From the NCBI RefSeq assembly GCF_006974125.1, contig NZ_CP037858.1:2108001-2172000 (forward strand): a stretch of DNA of 64,000 nt, in the 5' to 3' direction. Made by a program: the position numbers and the translations under genes. The notes beneath the pieces were generated by a model. That model worked only from the letters and a program-made list of their open reading frames with translations. It ran no database searches and was not told the DNA's origin. This document shows, piece by piece, positions 44,697-53,159 of the stretch; position 1 is the first letter of the stretch, and every line of letters starts with the position of its first letter. Source of the DNA: Stenotrophomonas maltophilia. GTDB lineage: Bacteria > Pseudomonadota > Gammaproteobacteria > Xanthomonadales > Xanthomonadaceae.

Positions 44697-46061
44697 ATGA
44701 ACGCTGTTCGACAGGACCCGGCGCAGGCCGAGTCACAGGGGCTGTTCAAGGGCATTGCGGTAGTCATTGATGATGGGCTGAAGAGGAAGCCGCGCAATGG
44801 GCCCGATGGCATTGAGGCCATCCTCGAGGCCATTCACGATGCAGGTGGGCACGCACTTCTGCTGGATGCCTTGCCTCAGCGTGATGAGGAGCTGGAAAAT
44901 TTCGCCAACGCCGCCTTCTTCGTGATGGACTGGAACCTCCACGGATCCAAGTTGGATGAAGTTGGGGAAGGACAAGATGAAGGCGGTGCGCGCCCTGATT
45001 TCCATCTAAGCGGCGTGCACTTGGGTGGCTTGGAAAGTGCGTTTGAGCAGGAGAACGTTGACTTCCTGACCAAGCTGCGTGATCGCCGTCATGCCCCCGT
45101 CTTCATCTTCACCAACGAGGACGTCGGTCACGTTACCCAGGTTCTCACGGAAGGGGGACTGATTGGCGATAACCTCGGATCTCACATCCTTATCAAGAGT
45201 AAGCGGGAGGTGGGCGCCAATCTTTTCGATGTCCTGGAGGAGTGGATCAAGCAAACTCCATCTGCCCTTGTGCTGAAGCAATGGGAGCGTCATCAGACGC
45301 TGGCTGTCAATCAACTCTTCAAAGAATTCCACGACCAGCACAAGTACTGGCCGGTCATCTTCTGGAACTCGTTCAAGAAAGACGGTGTCTCCCCTGCGCC
45401 CGAACTCGGTGAGCTGATTACCAGGTTGGTCGAGGCGCGGATGAAACCGTTGACCGCAGATCTCGACGAGTTTTCAGAAGTGGCGATGGAACATTTCGGC
45501 GCCAATGACGCGAGGTACCGTCAGGCGCTACATGCAGTTCTGCAGGCTGAGCGCCTCCTGCCTAATGAGCTTCTGGTGCAAGGGGAATACTCAACTGGCG
45601 ACCTGTTCTTTGATCAGAACGGCGGAGCCCCTCGTTATTTCCTGAACATCAGAGCGGCATGCGACTGCATCAGGCGCGAAGGCTTTGGCCAGCCCGAGCT
45701 CTACTTGATCAAGGGCACAATCGTCACGGATGAAGAGCTCGCCAAGCTCGCCCGCCCAGACTTTGGAAACTTCCATGAGTCCGATGTGGAGACCATCGTC
45801 TTTGCACTGCACATGGGCAGGACGGTCGTGTTCAAGTATCGAACACTCGCTGTCAAAGCGACCAATAAGCTTCCCGGCGAACGCGTTGGACGGATGCTGG
45901 CCCCCTTCTTGACCAGAGTCACCCAGCGATTCGGCGCCTATAGTCACCGTTCGGGGCTTCCGCGTATCCCTGCAGCATTGATGCCACCAGAGCCTCCTGT
46001 CGCTGCCGGCACGGGCCCAGCTGCAAATGAGGGCGATCCAAACACCTGCGATTGCGGCTGA
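44697..46061 (+). CDS. receiver-domain protein with unknown C-terminal effector half
   Basis: A 454-residue protein, partner of the kinase five bases upstream. The N-terminal ~185 residues look like an expanded receiver: acidic pair in AVVIDDGL, phospho-Asp in FFVMDWNL, Thr in VFIFTNED and Lys in HILIKSKRE, all in the right order. The remaining ~270 residues (SEVAMEHFGANDARYRQALHAVLQAE, then PNELLVQGEYSTGDLFFDQ) match nothing I know. The last ~25 residues are Pro/Ala-rich and end in CDCG. If the system defends the cell, this half is the best candidate effector or adaptor. A strong terminator follows. Confidence 0.8.
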   Translation: MNAVRQDPAQAESQGLFKGIAVVIDDGLKRKPRNGPDGIEAILEAIHDAGGHALLLDALPQRDEELENFANAAFFVMDWNLHGSKLDEVGEGQDEGGARPDFHLSGVHLGGLESAFEQENVDFLTKLRDRRHAPVFIFTNEDVGHVTQVLTEGGLIGDNLGSHILIKSKREVGANLFDVLEEWIKQTPSALVLKQWERHQTLAVNQLFKEFHDQHKYWPVIFWNSFKKDGVSPAPELGELITRLVEARMKPLTADLDEFSEVAMEHFGANDARYRQALHAVLQAERLLPNELLVQGEYSTGDLFFDQNGGAPRYFLNIRAACDCIRREGFGQPELYLIKGTIVTDEELAKLARPDFGNFHESDVETIVFALHMGRTVVFKYRTLAVKATNKLPGERVGRMLAPFLTRVTQRFGAYSHRSGLPRIPAALMPPEPPVAAGTGPAANEGDPNTCDCG

Positions 46062-46066
46062 CCCGA

Positions 46067-46090
46067 CATCGGCCCCGAAAGGGGCCGATG
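46067..46090 (+). terminator. terminator of the methyltransferase-kinase-receiver operon
   Basis: CATCGGCCCC, loop GAAA, GGGGCCGATG is a perfect 10-bp stem with a stable tetraloop, starting six bases after the receiver-gene stop. There is no long T tract. Confidence 0.75.
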
Positions 46091-46149
46091 CACTGTAGCT
46101 CGAACTAATGATGTCCTTGCTTTCTAGTAGCGTGGCGGCACAGGCGGGC

Positions 46150-46395
46150 CTCGATCAGGCCTTAGTCGCCGGCGGCGCGAACTGGACCTTGTCGCCGCTC
46201 TTCAGGCCGTCCGGAGGGCTGCTGATCACGGTGTCCTTCTCAGACAGCGGTCCGGACTAACTACCTTGCCCATGTCCTTGGCTACCGCCACATCAACCAG
46301 GCGCACGGTGGAGTCAGGGCAAACCACGGCCACACGCACGCCGTCCTTGCCAAACATCAGCGTGTAACGATACTCCACGTCCGAGAAGGACAGCG
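46150..46395 (-). pseudogene. RND-efflux periplasmic adaptor, C-terminal remnant
   Basis: Read on the minus strand, one frame gives RVAVVCPDSTVRLVDVAVAKDMGKV and, after a break near 46258, another gives TVISSPPDGLKSGDKVQFAP. These are the typical last strands of MexA/HlyD-type adaptors. No start, no N-terminal part and no efflux pump gene remain. Confidence 0.6.
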
Positions 46396-46429
46396 CATCC
46401 TGATGACCTCAGGGAAGGCCATGTACTGG

Positions 46430-46740
46430 CGTGCTACTTCTCGCCCGGTACCCAGCGGCCCGTGCCCATGGTCTTCAGACAGAGCGGACAGCGCGTCGAG
46501 ATCGAAGCTGCGGAGTTCGCCACCAATGACGGAGAAGCGCATGTAGCGCTATTGCAGGCGGGGCTGGGGATCGGGCAGCATTCTTCGATGTGCGTCAGAC
46601 CGCTGCTGGAGCGTGATGAACTGCTATAAGTCTTTCCAGGCTGGAGCCGGCCGTCCTTCCCGCTACACATCACCTATCCGCAGGGCGGACTTCGAAGTGC
46701 GCGCCTATCGGCGCTCATCGACTGGATGCTTCATCACTGG
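46430..46740 (+). pseudogene. LysR-type regulator, C-terminal remnant
   Basis: The plus strand encodes part of a LysR substrate-binding domain: VEIEAAEFATNDGEAHVALL, then QAGLGIGQ, a stop at the codon after RDELL, and continuing SFPLHITYPQGGLRSARLSA. The DNA-binding domain is gone and there is an internal stop. It is adjacent to the efflux-adaptor remnant in divergent arrangement, as in a former regulator/pump locus. Confidence 0.65.
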
Positions 46741-47029
46741 AGAGATTTGAAGCGGCAAGGGTAAGTGGTGCTTCGCCGATGTCCGCTTCCGGCCAGAAGC
46801 GGACACGCACCGCGCTTAAGCCCTGCAACCAGCAAGGGTCTTGCGATTCCGCCGGATGACAGTTTCTGCTGACCCTACCTCGCTCCGCAGGCCGGCCTGA
46901 ACTCCCTCGCACAGTCATAAGGATGCGGGTTGGAGATGTCGCCAATACCAGCATGCCCGATGAAACGGGCGCGCGCATGAACTGAATCAGGGCGAGCATT
47001 TCCAGCCATTGATTGCGCCCACTACAGCC
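46741..47029. other. decayed stretch with a dispersed palindrome
   Basis: No supported gene. It contains TGTCCGCTTC-CGGCCA-GAAGCGGACA (about 46777-46804), a near-perfect hairpin whose relatives lie near 34168 and 32596 in this window. Confidence 0.45.
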
Positions 47030-47810
47030 CGGTCCCGCGAAGTGACATCCCCGGCGATTTCAATGTCGTGGCAGAAGAGTACTTGATTTCCTGGGCGTCG
47101 GATTTCACCACACGACTGCAAAACTGTTGATCGCAGACTACGAGCGGCCAACGGACATCTGCATCATTCCCCTCGGCAAGAGAGACAGCTCGGCATTCCG
47201 GGTTGAACATGACGAGAAACCGACGCTTGTCCTCGGAGTACTCGCGACGCGTCGCCATCAAAGGCCCTGAAGATGTGCTTACTGTCTTTGGAGGCGATCA
47301 ACGCGCGAACGCCTGGTTCGTGCAGTCCTATGCCATTGAATGCGTCCGGTGATGTCACCACACCCACAGACCCGCTGAGGGTGATGTCAGAGCGAATTCC
47401 ACCAATCGGAGAAGAAGGTACGTCCCTCCAGAGCCGAAAGCGACCGATACGATACTACCTTTCGAGGAGGGGGAAGGATTCCGATAGTTCGTCCCACGTG
47501 GCGCTGCACACTACCGACTCTCCGTTCAGACGCAGAATGTCTCGCACAAAGCGAGATCGGAAACTGATCAACCTCAGCCGGTCAAGTTCGGCCCTATCGC
47601 ACGGCCCCGGCTCAACATGTTGCGCGGCGTTGAGTGCGGTCGTTGACTTTTCAGCGATCTTTGCTGCGTGCTCAAGCACCAGCACCGCGTGATCATGGAG
47701 ATGCTTCGCGGCTTTCTGATCAGCGTCTCTCGACGTCCCGCACTTAGTGAAGGCTGAAGGATTCTATTGCTGGCACGTGACAGTCCACGCGGAGGTAGGC
47801 TGCGGGAGTT
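47030..47810 (-). pseudogene. CSS-motif sensor domain of a c-di-GMP phosphodiesterase, broken
   Basis: Three minus-strand frames together rebuild a CSS-type periplasmic sensor, normally followed by an EAL domain. The pieces are AKHLHDHAVLVLEHAAKIAE, then DRLRLISFRSRFVRDI and VCSATWDE (frame 1, ends in a stop at about 47455); VVTSPDAFNGIGLHEPGVRA (frame 2); and YSEDKRRFLVMFNPECRAVS (frame 3). The N-terminal membrane segment and the EAL domain are absent. The domain match is from memory of the family pattern. Confidence 0.5.
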
Positions 47811-47897
47811 GGGCGCTGCCATCTCCCGCGTGTTGCGTCAGAGTTCTGCCCTGCGAGTGACCAGCGCCAGCCGACGCGTCAGGGCTGGCTAGAGTGG

Positions 47898-48503
47898 CTA
47901 GCTCACTGCTGACTCAGTGTTGCTGCTGGCTGTGGCTTCCTTAGCTCGCATTTCTCTTGCATCAATCAGCGAGCACAGCCGATTGTGATCGTCCTGCATC
48001 TCCTTGTTGAAGCGCCTGATGCGGGCCTGAAGTGTTACGGCTTCGCTGTCGCCTCCGGAGGAGGGCGCGTGGTACGAAGCCTTTGGCAAGAAACTGATAA
48101 ATGCCTGATTCAGTGCTGCCGTTGCCTGGATCTTGTTGGACAGGATAGTGATCTCCATGCTGAGCCGCTGCTCGCGCTCCATACGCTCTGCGACGCTGGC
48201 AGAAGTTGTCTGGGCGGATGCGCTCCTCTCCAGTTCGACACGCGTCATTTGCAGCTCCGTGCGCTGCAACGCCAGGTCCTTTCGCTGCAACGACAGCGCG
48301 AAGATCAAGGAGGCAAAGGCAAGCCCGGAGAAGAGCGTGTTGACCGCTCCGAACATGTCACCAAATTGCCCCCTGGTGTCCCATCCGGAGCCGAACTTGA
48401 AGATCAACCACCCACTCACCGCCTGGATCACGATCACGCCTAGCCCAATTGCTGCAAACGTCGTCCACGTATCTTTACTTGGCTTCTCTAGTGACACTGA
48501 CAT
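47898..48503 (-). CDS. membrane-anchored coiled-coil hypothetical protein
   Basis: A 201-residue protein. Two transmembrane helices (about residues 14-37, AAIGLGVIVIQAVSGWLIF, and 50-72, NTLFSGLAFASLIFALSLQ) are followed by a long charged coiled coil (RKDLALQRTELQMTRVELER, on to about 130) and a C-terminal soluble helix region. This two-helix plus coiled-coil design occurs in small accessory proteins of defence and phage loci, but I recognise no family. Unlike its neighbours it is intact. Confidence 0.7.
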   Translation of the reverse strand: MSVSLEKPSKDTWTTFAAIGLGVIVIQAVSGWLIFKFGSGWDTRGQFGDMFGAVNTLFSGLAFASLIFALSLQRKDLALQRTELQMTRVELERSASAQTTSASVAERMEREQRLSMEITILSNKIQATAALNQAFISFLPKASYHAPSSGGDSEAVTLQARIRRFNKEMQDDHNRLCSLIDAREMRAKEATASSNTESAVS

Positions 48504-48582
48504 GTCTCCCTGAATTCTAAGTGGTAGGTTGCACTTGCAATTAGTTCACGGCGTTGGCTTCGACGCCCGAAACCGGGTAAGG

Positions 48583-49338
48583 CTAGCGTCGAACTCTGAA
48601 GACTGCGACGGACGAGTTTAGCGCTGCGGCTTGCTCCTGCAAGGAGCGGGAGGCGGCGCTCGCTTCCTCAACCAGTGCTGCATTCTGCTGTGTGACCTCG
48701 TCCATCTGAACCACAGCCTGGTTGGCCTGATCGGTACCTGCTGACTGTTCTTGAGATGCGGATGCGATTTCGGCGACCGCAGCGCGAACCTGTCGCATTG
48801 ACACGACAATCTCATCCATCATTTCGCAGGCACCTTTAACCAAAGCGACGCAGGCGGAGACCTCTTCTGAGGACACGTCGATGAGTGATTTGATGTCCTT
48901 CGCCGTTACAGCGCTACGCTGGGCGAGGGTGCGCACTTGGCTTGCTACGACTGCAAAGCCGCGTCCAGATTCGCCCGCTCGCGCGGCCTCAACGGCGGCA
49001 TTGAGCGCCAGAATGTTCGTCTGGAACGCGATGCCGTCTATCACGGTGATGATATCGGCTACCTTTTTTGAAGACTAGTCCACACGCTCCATCGTGGACA
49101 CTGCATCGGTGACCGTTGCCCCACCTCGTTCAACGGCAGCCCCTGCCGATCGGACCAGATCGCTTGCGCTACGTGCGTGCTCGGCGTTCTGCTTCACTGT
49201 CGAGGCAAGCTCCTCCATCGAAGCGTCGGTCTCCTCCAGGGTGGCTGCCTGCTGCTCAGTGCGGCGAGACAGATCCCTATTGCCCACCGCGATCTCTTCC
49301 GAAGACAGTGACATGACCTCGGTGCTGGCCTGGATATG
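48583..49338 (-). pseudogene. methyl-accepting chemotaxis protein signalling domain with in-frame amber stop
   Basis: The minus strand encodes a chemoreceptor signalling domain from SSEEIAVGNRDLSRRTEQQA through the hairpin tip [20 protein letters not shown] to [20 protein letters not shown]. The frame is continuous except for one TAG at about 49078 ([17 protein letters not shown]), where relatives have a sense codon. The sensor, membrane and HAMP parts are missing; upstream DNA switches abruptly to a TonB-receptor fragment near 49340. Confidence 0.85.
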
Positions 49339-49341
49339 GCC

Positions 49342-49805
49342 CTGAGCAGGAAAGCGACACCCATCAGACCGGATTTGCCGAAGTGAACTACGCGTCTGGC
49401 GTAGGCGCCACCGGCTGGCTGGCGGGCATTGCCGCGCAGCAGGACCGGTTCCGTTCCGCTCGATACCCGCAGTTTGATTACCGCTACACAGTGCCGGCCC
49501 TGTTCGTGCAGGCCGAGCAGGCGCTGCGCGATGACCTTACGCTTTCCGGCAGTGCGCGCTGGGATGATCACAGTGCCTATGGCGGGCATTTCAGCCCCTG
49601 CGTGTCCTTGTTGTTCCGCCCTGACGAGTGGACCCTGCGCGCGTCAATCGGCAAAGGCTTCTATGCGCCTACACCCTTCGTCGAGCAGATCGGGGCCGCT
49701 GGCCTGTCACGCCTGGAGCCGCTCACCGGCCTTCGCGCGGAAATCGCTACAACCGGGTCCATCGATGCAGGCTATGTGCATGGCCCCTTGCAGGCCAGCG
49801 AGGCC
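49342..49805 (+). pseudogene. TonB-dependent receptor, internal fragment
   Basis: The plus strand encodes about 155 residues of an outer-membrane receptor barrel: FAEVNYASGVGATGWLAGIA, then PALFVQAEQALRDDLTLSGS, ARWDDHSAYGGHF and LRASIGKGFYAPTPFVEQIG. These are typical beta-barrel strands with the FRAP-like GKGFYAPTPF motif. There is no plug domain, start or C-terminal strand. Confidence 0.75.
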
Positions 49806-49819
49806 GATCGGATCGCCGC

Positions 49820-49966
49820 GTGGCGTCGACCAATGCTGCGACTGCATCCACCCGTCCAGCGCCATCACCGGTACCGCGTTGAACAGAATCATCAGGATCG
49901 GCGTCAACCAGGCCCAAGGCAGCCAGCCGCGGGCCGGATCCGGCGAATACAGAGCAACGGGGGACA
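49820..49966 (-). pseudogene. N-terminal fragment of a membrane protein
   Basis: From ATG 49966 the minus strand reads MSPVALYSPDPARGWLPWAW, then a hydrophobic helix (LTPILMILFNAVPVMALDG), and is cut near 49820. It resembles the start of a polytopic membrane protein. The family cannot be told. Confidence 0.4.
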
Positions 49967-50674
49967 TGCGGGGCTCCAGTCGACGTGGTTGCCGCAGCAC
50001 ACTGCCATCCGCGCGGGGGCGTGGCAACCCGGTTGCGACCAAGCCACAGAAGCTGCCGATGAATCACCCGGATGGCCGACGAAATGTCGCAGAGTCGTCG
50101 CCTGAGGCGTCCGATTCGGTTGGCCCATCAGATCAATCTTGGCAAGGCCGAACAGGCTGGCGAAGAAGGGGGGCAGGCGGCGCACCTCCGAACTGCGCCA
50201 AGGCTCGCGTTCACCGACCATGTCGGGTAGTAGACCCTTGAGGTAGAGGGCAGCGGCGTCGAGGTCGTTGATACAAGCGACCGTAACATCGGCATTTGAC
50301 CGTAACACGTATCGGTGACGGTCAAATTTACCTGTTACCGTCCCGTGCGCGTTCGACCCCGTTACTGAGGCCGGCCAGCGCGCCATTCAGAACCCAGTTG
50401 CTCCCCTGACCAATGATTCGGCGCTCACGGAGTGCCGCCGCATCCAGCAGCACTGCCAACCTTAATGTGCGGCAAGGATCGCAGTGGATCGGTCAGGGCT
50501 GGAATCTGAGCAATGCGTCCGTGGATCCCACTAGCCTCTGAACGGTTACCGCCGATTCCACCGTTTCTCAGCTTGTTAGCAACCGCGGCAGAACGCACTC
50601 ACTCCGCCCGCCGGCAATGTCTTCAGGCAGCTGTGAGAGGCTTCCTATGGGGGTGGCAACGATGGGGTGCTGGC
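49967..50674. other. decayed stretch with no identified gene
   Basis: A minus-strand frame around 50110-50300 (DLDAAALYLKGLLPDMVGER, then PPFFASLFGLAKIDLMGQPN) has protein-like composition, but I cannot name it and it lacks a credible start. Near 50290-50340 is an inverted repeat around CCGTAACACGTATCGG / TTACCGTCCC. Otherwise nothing is recognisable. Confidence 0.35.
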
Positions 50675-50941
50675 AATGAACACGAGACTGGCTGATGACG
50701 CCTCCCCTGCTGACCAACTCGTGATCAGGGGTGAAGCCGGGACCTGCCAGACCCGGCTAGAGGTCGCCAATGCAGGCGGTGCGGGCGCCCTCACCATGGG
50801 TGCTGGCATTCGCGTCGTGGCTGCACTGACTGGCGGCAGCACCTAGGCGGGGGCGTTTGTAGTGCCTGCGACAGTGCTCGCGGGAGCATTCGAGTATCGC
50901 CCCCATCGCGGCGGTTATGCCGTAGGTGCATACGACGAGTA
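50675..50941 (+). pseudogene. autotransporter passenger/beta-domain linker remnant
   Basis: The plus strand reads ASPADQLVIRGEAGTCQTRL, then EVANAGGAGALTMGAGIRVV, AALTGGST, a TAG stop, and AGAFVVPATVLAGAFEYRPH before a stop at about 50941. This is the conserved region just before the barrel of classical autotransporters (G-x-G-I-x-V-V). An in-frame stop and the missing barrel show decay. Confidence 0.6.
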
Positions 50942-50962
50942 GTTCCTGCGCTCCTGACCGCC

Positions 50963-51091
50963 GCCTACAAGCTTGGTAGGTAGGTGGATGAAGCCCAGGC
51001 TCGACCAGTCAACTCTACGAGTCTTGGTCTCCGATCAGACTGCTTCTTCTGCCGAACCGTGTCGCAATTGCGCAGATTTGCGCGCACTATG
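50963..51091 (+). repeat. 129-bp repeat, copy B (before the XRE gene)
   Basis: This is the ungapped partner of 38565-38693. It contains the related ORF start ([11 protein letters not shown]) and ends with TTGCGCAGATTTGCGCGC, a candidate operator or hairpin. The regulator gene follows 37 bases later. Confidence 0.8.
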
Positions 51092-51127
51092 GGGGGGAAT
51101 CGCCCTAATGAGCAGATTTACGCGCAT

Positions 51128-51421
51128 ATGAAGGACAGTCCAGCCCAGTCACCGGAGGAAATTGCCGAGGCATTAGGACAGCGCCTGCGGACGAAAAGAC
51201 TCATCAAGAATGTCTCTCAGACAGTTCTGGCGGACAAGGCAGGCATCTCGCGCAGAGCACTGGTACAGCTGGAAGCTGGAGAAGGATCGACCGTGAGAAC
51301 GCTCGTCTGCGTACTCAAAGCGCTAGGTCTGGAGGAACAAATTGGCGCAATCGCTATAAGCCCAACAGTTAGCCCAATGGCTATGCTCAAGACGAAGCGC
51401 CTGAGAAGACGGGCGAGCTAA
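51128..51421 (+). CDS. HipB-like XRE regulator without a hipA partner
   Basis: A 97-residue regulator from ATG 51128, with ATGAAGGACAGTCC as its first bases. The HTH covers residues 12-60 (ALGQRLRTKRLIKNVSQTVL, then ADKAGISRRALVQLEAGEGS). The C-terminus is basic (TKRLRRRAS), as in regulators that sit ahead of HipA kinases. No hipA follows; the next 170 bases are empty. The open frame continues upstream through the 129-bp repeat, so a 145-residue product from GTG 50984 is possible. I think the shorter one is real. Confidence 0.75.
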   Translation: MKDSPAQSPEEIAEALGQRLRTKRLIKNVSQTVLADKAGISRRALVQLEAGEGSTVRTLVCVLKALGLEEQIGAIAISPTVSPMAMLKTKRLRRRAS

Positions 51422-51589
51422 CTGGCGTCACTCCTGGGCACCCTATCTTGAAGTCAAGGGCAGCTTGGACTGACGCAGGACTCGTTGGATCTTTCAAACC
51501 CGCAGCGGCGAAGCGGATCGACTTGCGGTCGGGCTAACAGCGTGATGCAAATGGTCCATCCACCTGAGGCCTCAGAGCATTCTACTGAG

Positions 51590-52204
51590 TTAGATCGAGC
51601 CAAGATCGTGCACGACTGCCTGCCCCCTGCGCAGGACTGCTGCCAAGACATGACCACCTGCGATCTGGCGGCCTGTTATCTTGTTCAACCACGCCGCTTG
51701 TATGCGACTAGATTGCAGAACAGCCTCGGGGGAAAAACTATCCTCCCTCCCCTGCAATGGCTGACCCGGGGACGCTAACCCGCCCTCAAGCGGCTGGACG
51801 ACTGCGGGCGTCGCACTGCTCTCCTTTGCGTATGCCGTTGCAACCATCCGGCCAGCCCTAGGCGACCAGCCACCCAGCACAATTTCGGATCCCAGAGCAT
51901 TCGGTTGAATCCCCGCCCCCAGCGCCGCGTGCTCGTATCCTGGCCAAAGCTGGTCAATTACCAGGCCGAGTTCAACGCTCAGTTGTTCCATTGTGAAATC
52001 TGCTCTGAAGCTAGCCTGCAGGGAGAGTTCGTAGATTCTCAGGAAGAACTGGGAACTGCCTCTCGCGGCCAGGACCAAGTTGTGCTGGGGAATAAGCAAT
52101 AGCTTCGCGCCAGACGACTTCCTGCCTGTACGGGCATCTTCGGCCAAGGTGTCAACGGCCACAAGGAGCTGATCTGGACACAGTAGAACGTTGAGAATGC
52201 TCAA
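51590..52204 (-). CDS. hypothetical protein, possibly Ntn-hydrolase-like
   Basis: A 204-residue soluble protein. The start MSILNVLLCPDQLLVAVDTL, then GAKLLLIPQHNLVLAARGSS and FFLRIYELSL, recalls the strand-turn pattern of proteasome-like Ntn hydrolases, where a nucleophile lies near the VAVDT strand, but no catalytic residue is certain. Its start overlaps the stop of the gene upstream (ATGA), so the pair is coupled. It may be a phage-derived gene. Confidence 0.6.
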   Translation of the reverse strand: MSILNVLLCPDQLLVAVDTLAEDARTGRKSSGAKLLLIPQHNLVLAARGSSQFFLRIYELSLQASFRADFTMEQLSVELGLVIDQLWPGYEHAALGAGIQPNALGSEIVLGGWSPRAGRMVATAYAKESSATPAVVQPLEGGLASPGQPLQGREDSFSPEAVLQSSRIQAAWLNKITGRQIAGGHVLAAVLRRGQAVVHDLGSI

Positions 52205-52467
52205 AGCATATGCTCCTTCGGCTTGCGCGAATATCGCGCCGATAGAGACTGATGTTTACAGGCCCCATGGCAGTTGCCGTCGAGTGCAGCCCACGCGCCG
52301 GCAGGCGTCACTTCGATCCCGCTACCGCATGCTTCGACTCCGCGGCTACGGGCGATCAGCAGCACTCGAACCGCCATGATTTGGGCGAGGGGTGTTCGTA
52401 GCCGCCGATTCACTCGGTCGGCAACCGATACATCTGACCGGGTCCATGCGTGCTCAGAATAGGGCAT
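52201..52467 (-). CDS. small hypothetical protein coupled to the next gene
   Basis: An 88-residue basic protein (MPYSEHAWTRSDVSVADRVN start, then LRTPLAQIMAVRVLLIARS). I recognise no domain. Its stop overlaps the start of the downstream gene by four bases, the main support for its being real. The ATG at 52467 is preferred to the longer frame. Confidence 0.5.
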   Translation of the reverse strand: MPYSEHAWTRSDVSVADRVNRRLRTPLAQIMAVRVLLIARSRGVEACGSGIEVTPAGAWAALDGNCHGACKHQSLSARYSRKPKEHML

Positions 52468-53137
52468 GCCAGTCCCGAAGACGGCTGGTTGCAACTCTAG
52501 ATGCAAGCCGCTGGCACACTATCGACTGGCATGTAGATTGGTCGGAACTCACCGCAGTTCGCCTGTCCTGACTCACATAGCGAGCGGGGGCAATCCGCGA
52601 ACGTCGGTCGCTCCGCTCGCGCGACACAACACTCGCGGCCAGCGCCCGATGTGGGCGGTATCGTGGCTTGGTTTCCTGAACGGCCCTCGGCGCGGGCAAG
52701 CAGAACCAAGTTCATGAATTCGGCTTAGCCGCAAGGAGGTCGCATACGCGACCCTTCCAAACAGCGATCCAAAAAGTGCCACGCCTCACCTGGGGCGTGG
52801 TGCGGGGCCACATCAGCAGCGCGCAGGCCCCTTGGGCGGTGCCCACTGCCCGACTCGTCAAGTCGTCCATAGCCGTGACGCACCGCGGTACCGCTTTCGG
52901 TAAGCGCCCACTGCAACTTGATCAGGCGATGCTCGCGCTTTCTCTTTCATTTGCCAGGCGGTGAAGAAGTACTCCATCGCGAGCGCTTGACTTTTCCGAA
53001 ACGCTGACGTACGGTTCTGCCCGGGCAATAGCCCAAGTCGGAAAAACCGACTGAGCTGCTTTGGACTCAAACACTTCTACGTCCTCCAGTTGCAAGCGGA
53101 GTGTCCAAGAAGAAACCAAAGCCGGGACATAAATCCG
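52468..53137. other. 670-base stretch without a supported gene
   Basis: Only short overlapping frames with Arg/Ser-rich translations occur on either strand. On the minus strand between 52860 and 53120, pieces such as VFESKAAQSVFPTWAIARAE in one frame and MEYFFTAWQMKEKARASP in another may be remains of one frameshifted gene, unidentified. Confidence 0.35.
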
Positions 53138-53159
53138 CTTGCGAATTGTGAGAACCTAC

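Noticed and set aside
49383..50105. One continuous 240-residue TonB receptor gene
   Set aside because: Receptor similarity ends near codon 140; the remaining frame is antisense to another fragment and Gln/His/Arg-rich.
51128..51421. Complete hipBA toxin-antitoxin pair
   Set aside because: Only the HipB-like regulator is present; the following 170 bases hold no frame and the next gene is on the other strand and unrelated.
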